Positions 26,208 through 33,900 of a stretch of 64,000 nt of DNA are shown piece by piece. Location of the stretch: positions 5,766 through 69,765 of the forward strand of contig JAFQOH010000244.1 of NCBI GenBank assembly GCA_017403345.1, in the 5' to 3' direction. This stretch comes from RGIG3701 sp017403345 (GTDB lineage Bacteria > Planctomycetota > Planctomycetia > Pirellulales > Thermoguttaceae). Under the pieces are notes generated by a model. It was not told the origin of the DNA, did not search any database, and saw only the letters and a program-made list of their open reading frames with translations. The position numbers were made by a program, and so were the translations under genes. The stretch's first letter is position 1. Each line of letters opens with the position of its first letter.

Positions 26208-26233
26208 CCCTGCGTTTCTCAAATAGCGCAGGG
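26208..26233. terminator. hairpin after YbjN paralogue 1
   Basis: CCCTGCG (26208-26214) pairs with CGCAGGG (26227-26233), loop of 12. No U-run follows on the plus strand; on the minus strand it is followed by AAATTTT. It shares the CCCCTGCGT word with the terminators at 24806 and 28359. The remaining 26093-26360 gap is AT-rich with a weak promoter candidate. Confidence 0.45.
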
Positions 26234-26270
26234 AGATCTTCCTCGGCAGATCAAAAAATTTCCTGTTTTT

Positions 26271-26299
26271 TTCAATTTTTAGAAAAAAATTTGCATAAT
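26271..26299 (+). promoter_or_regulatory. weak promoter candidate ahead of the micro-ORF cluster
   Basis: TTCAAT, 17 bases, then CATAAT preceded by TTG. The predicted start near 26306 would be 55 bases upstream of the first micro-ORF. Confidence 0.35.
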
Positions 26300-26360
26300 A
26301 CATCCTGACTGGAAAACATTATTAAGTAAAACATTGCCAACAACATAAAAGGAGCCAGAT

Positions 26361-26444
26361 ATGAATATTTATAAAAATTATGTTAAATGCATCGATCGTC
26401 CAATGGAAATTTTTATTCCCCCTCTTTCGGATGAAAATTTTTGA
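26361..26444 (+). CDS. 27-aa micro-ORF
   Basis: Encodes MNIYKNYVKCIDRPMEIF plus nine more residues ending DENF. It is supported mainly by its ribosome-binding site: AAAAGGAG six bases before the ATG, the same as for the neighbouring ORFs. There is no recognisable family. It ends in acidic residues like the other small ORFs here. Translation is plausible but unproven; a regulatory leader role is possible. Confidence 0.45.
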   Translation: MNIYKNYVKCIDRPMEIFIPPLSDENF

Positions 26445-26502
26445 TCTGAAAGTTACCGGATTTTCCAATTCCATTCATATCACATAACGAAAGGAGTATA
26501 TC

Positions 26503-26619
26503 ATGACCATTTTCGGAAAAATCGTACGAACGGCTGTTATCTCGCTTCTTATGCCAGGACTCATTCATATCGATTTCGATTTCGATGAGATCCTGGGCGA
26601 TGTGATCGACGAATTGTAG
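26503..26619 (+). CDS. 38-aa micro-ORF, hydrophobic with acidic C-terminus
   Basis: 38 codons. The first half is basic then hydrophobic (MTIFGKIVRTAVISLLMPGL), and the second half is strikingly acidic and repetitive (DFDFDEILGDVIDEL). AAAGGAG lies six bases before the ATG. The amphipathic-plus-acidic design resembles small membrane-active or secreted peptides, or a substrate for a chaperone, but no family is recognised. It lies between the two YbjN paralogues. Confidence 0.55.
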   Translation: MTIFGKIVRTAVISLLMPGLIHIDFDFDEILGDVIDEL

Positions 26620-26720
26620 GCATGCCAAAATACTTACTGGCTCCGATCTCACACAAACGTACAATAGAGACAATATCTGTCTCAAAAAAATTCATTCACA
26701 CGCACACAGGAGAATATAGC

Positions 26721-26771
26721 ATGTTCGGTATTTTGCTTGGATGTCTCATTGACATCATCCTTGAGGGCTAA
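26721..26771 (+). CDS. 16-aa micro-ORF, hydrophobic peptide
   Basis: Encodes MFGILLGCLIDIILEG. ACAGGAG lies eight bases upstream. Its pattern (Gly, hydrophobic, Cys, hydrophobic, acid) recalls the C-terminus of the 72-aa protein (WGICSLLDD), so it may be a related or degenerate peptide. A hairpin (26797-26832) and YbjN paralogue 2 follow, the same order as downstream of the 72-aa ORF. Confidence 0.5.
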   Translation: MFGILLGCLIDIILEG

Positions 26772-26796
26772 GCTCCTCATATCTCAAACACAAGGC

Positions 26797-26832
26797 AGAC
26801 CTTTCTGCATGGCTGTTCCGGCAAAAAGGTCT
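26797..26832 (+). promoter_or_regulatory. 8-bp RNA hairpin upstream of YbjN paralogue 2
   Basis: AGACCTTT (26797-26804) pairs with AAAGGTCT (26825-26832) around a 20-base loop. It is equivalent in position and arm sequence to the hairpin at 25533-25581. No U-run follows. Confidence 0.6.
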
Positions 26833-26874
26833 CCTTAAGATCAGTTTTACTCACTCTACACAGGAGAAAAAATT

Positions 26875-27330
26875 ATGAGTATCATGAATGTTGTCGAACA
26901 GTTCTTCCATGAAGATGACTGGAAATACGATGATTCCCACAGAAACGACGAAATCCTGAGCACCGGGATCAATGCAGAAAACGGCTCTTTCAAACTGCAT
27001 TACCTCTGCGATGAAAAAGGACAAACGCTGCGTGTCATCGCAATGCTGAATACCAACATCCCTGAAGCAAAACGAGGTACGGTTGCCGAATTCATCGTTC
27101 GATGCAACTACATCTACAAGATGGGGCACCTCGACATGGACTTCTCGGACGGCGAAGTGCGCTTTGTGTGGGGAATCGACGTGGAAGGCGGAGAACTCAC
27201 TTCCCAAATGGTCAAAAGAATGACCTACATTGCCTTTGCCTCCATTGACGATGTGCAGCCGTATCTCATGAAGATCTGCTACGGTGACATGACGCCGGAA
27301 GATGCCTATAAACAGTGGAGAGAAAACTAG
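26875..27330 (+). CDS. YbjN-domain protein, paralogue 2
   Basis: 151 aa, the same length as paralogue 1 and similar over its whole length (for example VEQFFHEDDWKYDDS, LRVIAMLNTNIPEAKRG, FIVRCNYIYKMGHLDMDFSDG, ICYGDMTPEDAYKQW). ACAGGAG lies eight bases before the ATG. A type III chaperone-like fold and binding of a partner are known or inferred for YbjN proteins. Differences from paralogue 1 concentrate in surface-type residues and the C-terminal helix, which suggests they bind different partners, perhaps the different small peptides encoded upstream of each. That last point is speculation. Confidence 0.85.
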   Translation: MSIMNVVEQFFHEDDWKYDDSHRNDEILSTGINAENGSFKLHYLCDEKGQTLRVIAMLNTNIPEAKRGTVAEFIVRCNYIYKMGHLDMDFSDGEVRFVWGIDVEGGELTSQMVKRMTYIAFASIDDVQPYLMKICYGDMTPEDAYKQWREN

Positions 27331-27372
27331 ATCCTTCTCTTGCTAGCCGAGGGAAAATATTGCATCCCCCCC

Positions 27373-27401
27373 TTGACAGAATTTTTCATTTCTGTTAAAA
27401 T
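27373..27401 (+). promoter_or_regulatory. consensus-like promoter for the structured leader
   Basis: TTGACA, 17 bases, TAAAAT. Transcription would start near 27408, which leaves a leader of about 310 nt before the secreted-protein gene at 27722. Confidence 0.82.
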
Positions 27402-27407
27402 AAATAA

Positions 27408-27690
27408 TGGATTTGGTTTTACCATTTCCTAAAAAAAGTGAAATAAAAGATGGAGCCGTCTGCCTGTGGACGGCTTCGAGAAGAATGTCACGTAAAACAA
27501 GTCAGCCTCATTCCGAATAACCACCCGGCCTCGCCGGTTTCAGTCTGGTCTGATTTGTCAGGTGAAGCATTCCTGTCTGTAGATATGCATGATAGGAGTG
27601 CTGACCCTGTTTTGTTGTCAGATATCCCTGTGGTTAGGGCGGAATGAGCAGCAAACAGGTGTTCGGCACTCCATTTTTTATTTCTTGTTG
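27408..27690 (+). ncRNA. structured leader or small RNA of unknown class
   Basis: Long helices can be drawn by eye. P1: AGCCGTC (27454) with GACGGCT (27469). P2: CTCATTCCG (27507-27515) plus TAACCAC (27518-27524) with GTGGTTA (27630-27636) plus CGGAATGAG (27640-27648). P3: CCGGC/GCCGG (27525-27537). P4: 11 bp between 27567-27577 and 27591-27601. An alternative helix P5 pairs GGAGTGC (27595-27601) and ACCCTGTTTTG (27604-27614) with CAAACAGGT (27652-27660) and GCACTCC (27666-27672), and is followed by TTTTTT (27674-27679), like a terminator. P4 and P5 exclude each other. It could be a riboswitch/attenuator for the next gene or a 6S-like RNA; it matches no class I know by sequence. Confidence 0.5.
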
Positions 27691-27721
27691 TTTCTCAACA
27701 TTTACACGAAAGGCATTCACT

Positions 27722-28348
27722 ATGAACGTCAAAACATTTTTCATCGCAGCGATTCTTTCGCTCGTATGCTTCCCTCTTTCTATCTTGGCAGAAGACTGGG
27801 AATCCATTTTTCATCCAAATCAAAAAGCTTATGAAAACTTTCTTAAAGAACTGGAAAAGCGTGACATCAGCTTAGATGCTTTTCTAAACGGTAACTTCAT
27901 TGAACGAAAAGATCTAACATATCTCCTTTTTGGGCGTTATGATGAGGCTCGTCTTTCAATGTTACAAGCAATACGCTTTCTTCATGAGGCACATACTATT
28001 ATGGCCGAAACAAGGCAGGATTATTCCCTCGCTGATGGCGGGGTACTTTGGAAACCAAGATTTACTTTGGAGCAAGCAAATAGCTGGCAAGCTAGGAGCC
28101 TTGACTGCTTTAATCATGCCTGTCAACGTTATCAATATTTGGAAGATTATGCAATGAAATATTGCCCTGAAAATGTAGCCGCAGTTCGCAAAGAATTTGA
28201 GCATTACCGCTACTATATCAACAAATATAATGGTTATCTGCACAACATAGTAGCTCCCGATCTCATCAGACATTGTGAAAGTCAACGAGCATTGCACGAT
28301 CAAAAGAGTATGCAGAACCTAATAAATATACTTAATAGATCATATTGA
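27722..28348 (+). CDS. secreted protein of unknown family
   Basis: 208 aa from the ATG at 27722, behind CGAAAGG; the open frame extends upstream without a site. It has a typical signal peptide (FFIAAILSLVCFPLSILA, cleavage near AED). The mature part is alpha-helical in appearance, rich in Tyr, His, Asn and Gln (HEAHTIMAETRQDYS, FNHACQRYQYLEDYA, HYRYYINKYNGYLHN). It has two cysteines besides C53-type positions and no catalytic motif I recognise. Codon and base use are more AT-rich than in flanking genes, which suggests transfer. A U-rich terminator follows. Confidence 0.75.
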   Translation: MNVKTFFIAAILSLVCFPLSILAEDWESIFHPNQKAYENFLKELEKRDISLDAFLNGNFIERKDLTYLLFGRYDEARLSMLQAIRFLHEAHTIMAETRQDYSLADGGVLWKPRFTLEQANSWQARSLDCFNHACQRYQYLEDYAMKYCPENVAAVRKEFEHYRYYINKYNGYLHNIVAPDLIRHCESQRALHDQKSMQNLINILNRSY

Positions 28349-28358
28349 TTAGAATATC

Positions 28359-28396
28359 CCCCCTGCGTGTTGAAAGTCACTCAGGGGGTTCTTTTT
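28359..28396 (+). terminator. terminator at right edge of the accessory island
   Basis: CCCCCTG (28359-28365) pairs with CAGGGGG (28382-28388); GTG/CAC extends the stem past a C/T mismatch. TTCTTTTT follows. Its left arm and loop (CCCCTGCGTGTTGAAA) are nearly the same as at 24804-24819. It separates the plus-strand island from the convergent hisG gene. Confidence 0.82.
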
Positions 28397-28419
28397 GGGG
28401 ATGGCGTACCGCGGAAGGG

Positions 28420-29292
28420 TCAGCCGATGATCTTGCTCATCGGGAGTTCGACGATGCCGGTGGCTCCGGCTTCGAGGAGGCGCGGGATGAGGTCGCGGAC
28501 TTCGGAACTCTTGACCACCGTGTTGATGGCGACCCAGTTGTCGTCCACCAGATTGCTCATGGTCGGCTTCTGCAGCGCGGGCAGGATGTCGATGACCTTC
28601 AGAAGGCAGGTGCGCTCCACGTTCATCGTGAGGTACACATTCTGCTCGGCAGCCATCGCGCCCTTGAGCATCGTGACGATATTCTGGATCTTCTTCTGCT
28701 TCCACGGATCATTCCAGGCCGCGTGGTTCGCAATGAAGCGGGTCGTGCTCTGGAGCACTTCGTCCACGATGCGCAGATTGTTCGCACGCAGGGAACTTCC
28801 CGTTTCCGTCACTTCCACGATGGCGTCCGCGAGTTTCGGCGGTTTGACTTCGGTGGCGCCCCAGCTGAATTCGACTTTCGCCTTGACGCCGTTTGCCGCG
28901 AGGTAGTTCGTGGTCAGGTTCATGACTTCGGTCGCGATGCGCTTTCCTTCCAGGTCCTTGACGGTCTGGACGGGCGAATCTTCCGGCACGCAGAGGACCC
29001 AGCGAACGGGACGGCGGCTGACTTTGGAGAAGATCAGCTCTTCTACTTCGTAGACGTCGGCGCCGGTCTCGATGATCCAGTCATGACCGGTCAGTCCGGC
29101 ATCCAGAACACCGTTTTCCACGTAACGGGCCATTTCCTGCGCACGGATGGACATGCACTCGATCTCAACGTCGTCGATGGTCGGATAGTAGCTGCGGGAC
29201 TGGAACTTGATCTTCCATCCAGCACGATTGAACAGTTCCGCAGTCGCTTCCTGAAGACTTCCCGCGGGGATCCCCAATTTCAAAACTGGCAT
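28420..29292 (-). CDS. hisG: ATP phosphoribosyltransferase, long form
   Basis: 290 aa, the usual length of HisG of the long type that carries a C-terminal ACT-like regulatory domain. It catalyses the first step of histidine synthesis, joining PRPP and ATP. Visible features: LKLGIPAGSL at the N-terminus, VLDAGLTGHDWI, the PRPP-binding EVTETGSSLRANNLRI (residues about 165-180), and a C-terminal domain with VERTCLLKVIDILPALQKPT and GATGIVELPMSKII, as in feedback-inhibited HisG-L. It lies 70 bases downstream of hisI on the same strand, so the two form a short his operon; other his genes are not in the window. Confidence 0.95.
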   Translation of the reverse strand: MPVLKLGIPAGSLQEATAELFNRAGWKIKFQSRSYYPTIDDVEIECMSIRAQEMARYVENGVLDAGLTGHDWIIETGADVYEVEELIFSKVSRRPVRWVLCVPEDSPVQTVKDLEGKRIATEVMNLTTNYLAANGVKAKVEFSWGATEVKPPKLADAIVEVTETGSSLRANNLRIVDEVLQSTTRFIANHAAWNDPWKQKKIQNIVTMLKGAMAAEQNVYLTMNVERTCLLKVIDILPALQKPTMSNLVDDNWVAINTVVKSSEVRDLIPRLLEAGATGIVELPMSKIIG

Positions 29293-29362
29293 AGTATTCC
29301 TCTCTGATTCTTTCTCGATTTTCCCAATTTTATTTTCAGTTTTTTATCCCAACGGCAAGGTC

Positions 29363-29764
29363 CTACTTTTTCTTGTAGACTTCAGCCGGGTCAAAAATAC
29401 GGTCGCCGACGATCTCGAAGGAATTGTCCGCCGGATCGACTTTGCGGAAGAAACAGCTCTGGTATCCTTCATGGCACGCGGAACCGCCGATCTGCTCCAC
29501 TTTCAGCAGGATCGCGTCGCGGTCACAGTCGATGAAGATCTCTTTTACGAGCTGGACATTTCCGCTCTCTTCCCCTTTTCTCCAAAGCTTCTGACGGCTT
29601 CTGCTAAAATAGACAGCACGGCCGGTCGCCAGAGTCTCATCGTAGCTTTCCTCATTCATGTACGCCAGCATCAGGACCGTTCCAGTCGCCGCATCCTGAG
29701 CGATAGTGGTCACCAGCCCGCCGCACTTGGCGAAATCGGGACGGATCGTGTTTTTTTCAGTCAT
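29363..29764 (-). CDS. hisI: phosphoribosyl-AMP cyclohydrolase
   Basis: 133 aa, the stand-alone form without a fused HisE domain. The catalytic and metal-binding pattern is intact: DCDRDAILLKVEQIGGSACH followed by GYQSCFF. It opens the purine ring of phosphoribosyl-AMP, the third step of histidine synthesis, and needs zinc and magnesium. Promoter 29821-29848 lies upstream on the same strand, and hisG follows directly. Confidence 0.95.
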   Translation of the reverse strand: MTEKNTIRPDFAKCGGLVTTIAQDAATGTVLMLAYMNEESYDETLATGRAVYFSRSRQKLWRKGEESGNVQLVKEIFIDCDRDAILLKVEQIGGSACHEGYQSCFFRKVDPADNSFEIVGDRIFDPAEVYKKK

Positions 29765-29820
29765 TTTGAACCTCGCATTCTCCGGGGGTAAAATCCCAAA
29801 AATTCAATAGCTTATCTTGT

Positions 29821-29848
29821 ATTATACCACATTTCGAAATTTTGTCAT
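29821..29848 (-). promoter_or_regulatory. sigma70-type promoter for hisI-hisG
   Basis: Minus strand: ATGACA, 16 bases, TATAAT. The -10 is perfect and the -35 differs at one base. Transcription would start near 29814, about 50 bases before hisI. No T-box or His-leader was seen there. Confidence 0.75.
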
Positions 29849-30003
29849 GGGGTAGGTAGGGCTTCTTGCGGGAATATCTTCATTTATTTTTCAGATTTTA
29901 TCAATAAAAGAGTCTCTTCCGGCTTAAAATGCCCAACAAAGTGTTTTGTTTTTCGATTTTTCCATCGGAAGTCCAAAAATGGCAGATCGGTCAAAATTCG
30001 CTC

Positions 30004-30032
30004 TTGACAGTTTTCGGAAAATTCGCTAGAGT
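30004..30032 (+). promoter_or_regulatory. promoter for the pseudo-esterase/fliFG-H-I-J cluster
   Basis: TTGACA, 17 bases, TAGAGT. Transcription would start near 30039. It is the only good promoter seen before the five plus-strand genes that run to 36838. The remaining 29765-30066 gap holds this and the hisI promoter only. Confidence 0.75.
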
Positions 30033-30066
30033 TTTCTAGGAAAAAGATTTTATTTTATGACCGAGC

Positions 30067-30924
30067 GTGTCTCAGGCACCCCAAAGTCCCATGAAGAAAA
30101 AAACGTATCCACGATCCCGAAATTTGCAGAATTCCAGCCTGGAACTGCTTCATACGGAACTGAAAAAGTTTGATTTTTGCGAGTCGGAAACTTCCAGCGC
30201 CGCAGATCTTCATTTTGGTCCGTCATTACCGGCACACGAGAATCGATGCCGTCTTGCGGAAGGGGTCTTTCAGACATTCCACGCGCCGCGCACGACGGAG
30301 ACGTTCATTCCGCTGCACTATGAGCCGAATTACGCGTACCCGCTGATCGTCTGGCTTCACACACAAGGGGAGAGTGAACGCCAGCTTCGCCGCATCATGC
30401 CGCACTGGAGCCTTCGGAACTACGCAGCCATTGCCGTCCGTGGAAGCGTTTCCTTCGGCAATGACGGGCTCCCGAAGAAAGGTTTCCACTGGGACGCCGG
30501 GAGCTACGAATCGGCGTACACTTCCGTTCTGGAAGCGATCTCCGAGATCCGGCAGAGGATCAATATTTCGCCGAACCGGATCTACCTCGCAGGCTGCGAT
30601 GAAGGCGCGGCAATGGCACAGCGGCTCGTTTTTCGGAATCCGCACTGTTTCAACGGTCTCATTTCCTTCAACGGAGCCATCCCGGACGACATGATGCTCC
30701 TAGAACACCTGCGCGAGCTGCAGAAAGTCCGCTTCCTTTACTTGGTCTCCAGCAGTCTGCGCGCGTGTCCGATCGAGACGCTTTGCAGTCACCTGCGTCT
30801 TCTGTATTCTGCCGGAGTCCCGCTGACGCTGCGAAACTACAAAAAACCGGGTTCCCTTCAGCTGGAAATGTTTCAGGACGCCAACCGATGGATCATGGGC
30901 GGGATCGAATCCGCGCTTTTTTGA
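30067..30924 (+). CDS. alpha/beta-hydrolase (carboxylesterase-type) with altered catalytic residues
   Basis: 285 aa if the GTG at 30067 is used; an ATG at 30091 (MKKKTYPRSRN) is an equally possible start, and neither has a strong ribosome-binding site. The core matches phospholipase/carboxylesterases: YPLIVWLHTQGESERQL, then IAVRGSVSFG, FHWDAGSYE and ISPNRIYLAG. At the nucleophile elbow the sequence is AGCDEGAAMAQ, so Asp replaces the expected Ser of GxSxG. Near the C-terminus the usual GGH is replaced by PGSLQLEM, so the catalytic His is also absent. It is probably a pseudoenzyme or binds a ligand. Its gene ends 42 bases before the FliF-FliG fusion gene, so it may be part of that operon. Confidence 0.72.
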   Translation: MSQAPQSPMKKKTYPRSRNLQNSSLELLHTELKKFDFCESETSSAADLHFGPSLPAHENRCRLAEGVFQTFHAPRTTETFIPLHYEPNYAYPLIVWLHTQGESERQLRRIMPHWSLRNYAAIAVRGSVSFGNDGLPKKGFHWDAGSYESAYTSVLEAISEIRQRINISPNRIYLAGCDEGAAMAQRLVFRNPHCFNGLISFNGAIPDDMMLLEHLRELQKVRFLYLVSSSLRACPIETLCSHLRLLYSAGVPLTLRNYKKPGSLQLEMFQDANRWIMGGIESALF

Positions 30925-30966
30925 ACCGTTTCCTTTCATTCCCTCAGCCCCTAGGAACGTTCCTTC

Positions 30967-33900
30967 ATGGCAGAAGAAAAACACACCGAAACTCAAAGTT
31001 CCCGAAAATTTCCCATGCGTTACCTCATGGTGGGATCGGCGGCCGTTGTGTCTGCTCTGATCGCGCTGGTCTTCAGTGTTTTCGGTAATTTCGGTAATTT
31101 CCAAAACGATCCGGACAGTTTCGTCCCTCTTTTCTCCGGAAAACTCTTCACGGAAAGCGAACTTCTGGAGATCGAAATGGCGTTTGCAAATGCGGAACTG
31201 ACGCAGTACTCCATCTCAAACGGGCAAGTCCAAGTCCCTCCGCAGAAAAAAAACGATTTCATCCTGGCATTAAAAAAGACCTCCCTCTTTACGGCTGAAA
31301 ACGCATCGGAAAATGGAATGACTGGTTTCTGGGTCTCAGAACGAGAACGCCAGGCTGCGGAATTGAAAACCAAACAAAATGAGCTTGCCGCGCAGCTCCG
31401 AATGTTTCGCGGGATCGAAAGCGCCGGGGTGATCCTCGACATTGGCGAGACGAAAAACGGATTTGCACGGGAAAAACACGCGACCGCCTCGATCTCGATC
31501 CGCTCCAGAGAAGGACATTCGGTCTCACAGGAAGACATCCAGTCGATCCTGCGTCTGGTGACCGGGGCAGTCTATGGACTCTCGCCGGCAAACGTCTCCA
31601 TCATCGACACGCGAACGAACCGATCCTGGAAATTCAATGCTCCGGAGATCGAAACCAGTCAGAATGCCGAAAAAGACCATCCGGAAGACCTCACGTCTTC
31701 AACCGGTGCTGAAACAAAACAGGAACTGGAAAATGCGGCACACTTGGAAAAAATCGTCTTTCAGACCGAAGCACTTCCCCGTCCGGAACTTTTTGACGCC
31801 GGTGCCCGCGGAATGATCATTTCCAGTTCACCCCGGCCCGCGAGAGTCAAGGATGCCGATCTTCTCTCACGTCCTCTCGATCTGGACGAAACCACAGCTG
31901 AGAACGCAGACGAGAACGTTGCCGAATTGGCGGGAAATGCCTCCGAAGCATCCGTTCCTTCGATCACGGTGCTCCCATCGAATTTCGTGCCCGGACGCGT
32001 CGCCTTTGCCGGCAGCGTCTCTGACGTACCGTCAGTCCGGCAGCTCTCTGTCCGGCAAGTCTCGAGAGCCGCACACGCGGAAGATCCCGCCAATACCAAC
32101 TCAGAGATCCAGCTGACGAGTGCAGAAGAAGCGCAAAACTGCGTACCGACCGAAAACGAAGGAGCCGCTTTTGCCGAAACGTCTCCCATTTCCGTACCGG
32201 AAATGCAAAGTGACGGAGTCTCTTCACTCCTTTCTCTGGAAACTCCGGCGGCTGCAGAAACTCCCGAGATCGCCAAAACTCCAGACCTCCTCCAAACGCC
32301 AGCGGCTGCGGCACTCGCCTCCATTCCGTATTCCGAAGCGGCAAAAGAAGGTTCCCGATTCAGCGTCAAGTCCTCAGAACGTAAATCCCAAGAACTTTTT
32401 TTGCTTTTGTGTGTCATCGCGGCACTCGTCGTTTCCGTCTGCCTCCTGGTCATCTACATGACGCGGAAAGGCCTCTTCACGTCCGCAATGCTGCGTGAGC
32501 GGATGCAGATGAATGCCTCCGAAACGAACGCCGAATGCGATGAAGAAAAAACGGCGGCCGTAACGCAGCTGCACGAACAGACAGAAGTTTCAGAGGTTCC
32601 CGGAGTGTACGCCGTCTCCGAAGCGGAAACCTGCGGATCCGAAATCAGTCTTTCCGATCCCGGCACTCACTCCTCCAAGCCGTTCCCCCTCGATCCCGCC
32701 AGCGAGGAAACTCCGACAGACCGTCCTCTGCTCCAGACTGCAGCCGCAGCTTTCCCAAGTGCCGAGGATCCGTCAGGCCTCCCCAACACCAACGCTGCCG
32801 ATCCCGCAGACGCCGCCTCCACAGACTCTGCCGTTCCGCGCAAAGGAAAAATCGCAGACATTTTGGCGACGCTCGAAAGCCTGAAAAATGAGCCGCCGTT
32901 CTTTCCGGAAGACCTTGACGGAGCTCCGGAAACCAACGCGGAGACGCACGCCGGCACAGTTCCAGGCAAAGAAGAGATCAGTCTCCCTCTGTTGCCGGAA
33001 CTTGAAGAGCTCCAGACTTTCCCGCCCGAACGTCTGGCTCTTGCTCTCCTCGAGGAACGGCCTCAAACGGCTGCGATGCTTTTGCGGCAGTTCTCCGACG
33101 CCAATTCACGCGCCGTTCTGGAGCACATTCCAGCAAATTTGCGTTTGGGGATCGAATCGCGCATGACCTCCTGTACCGAACCGGACCGAGAGATCCTTCG
33201 AGAGACCGCGTCTGCGATCCTAGAATATTTAGAAGCTCTGGAAACGGAAAACGCTCTCACTCCGGCGGAAAGTCTTTTCCTCCAGAAAAATGCGCCGCAG
33301 TCCGCTCCCAAATTTCGCCCGCTGGCAGACGCACTTCCGCATTCCCAGGATACCAGGATCTCCGACACTTCCGAACAGGAAATGCCGCGGAACCATGAAC
33401 TTTTCACCTTTTCCGAAGATCCGAAAGAAAACGAAGCCTCACCCCTCGCAGTCATCCAGAAATCGATGGAGACTGCAGCGGTTTCAGAGTCTGCGGTTTC
33501 AGAGTCTGCGGTTTCAGAGTCTGCGGTTTCAGAGTCTGCGGTTTCAGAGTCCGCGGTTTCAGAGTCCGCGGTTTCAGAGTCTGCGGTTTCAGAGTCTGCG
33601 GTTTCAGAGTCTGCGGTTTCAGAGTCCGCGGTTTCAGAGTCTGCGGTTTCAGAGTCCGCCGCCATTCCGTCGGAGTTCCCTTCGCGATACACTTCGGAGC
33701 CGCACACAGAGCTCTTACCGTTTGAAGCGCTGAAGCAGTTTTCCAAAAAAGACCTTCGCGTTCTGCTCGCAGCCAATCCTCAGGAAAAGACGCTCATGGC
33801 TCTTCTTGGTGCCGAGCAGCGTTTGACGGACCGTCTGCTTGGCGTCCTTCCGAGATCCGAAGCCAATCGAGTCCGCAAGCAGCTGAAATGTCCGGGACAG

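Noticed and set aside
26138..26226. 25-aa ORF MSIKEKIKGGTERSRKVK...
   Set aside because: It has no GGAG site unlike its neighbours, and it overlaps the hairpin 26208-26233.
27450..27647. 65-aa open frame in the structured leader
   Set aside because: There is no ribosome-binding site, the composition is odd, and it overlaps the helices P1-P5; a structured RNA explains the region better.
28349..28906. Plus-strand frames over hisG (118-179 aa and longer)
   Set aside because: They are antisense to hisG, whose whole length is supported by family motifs.
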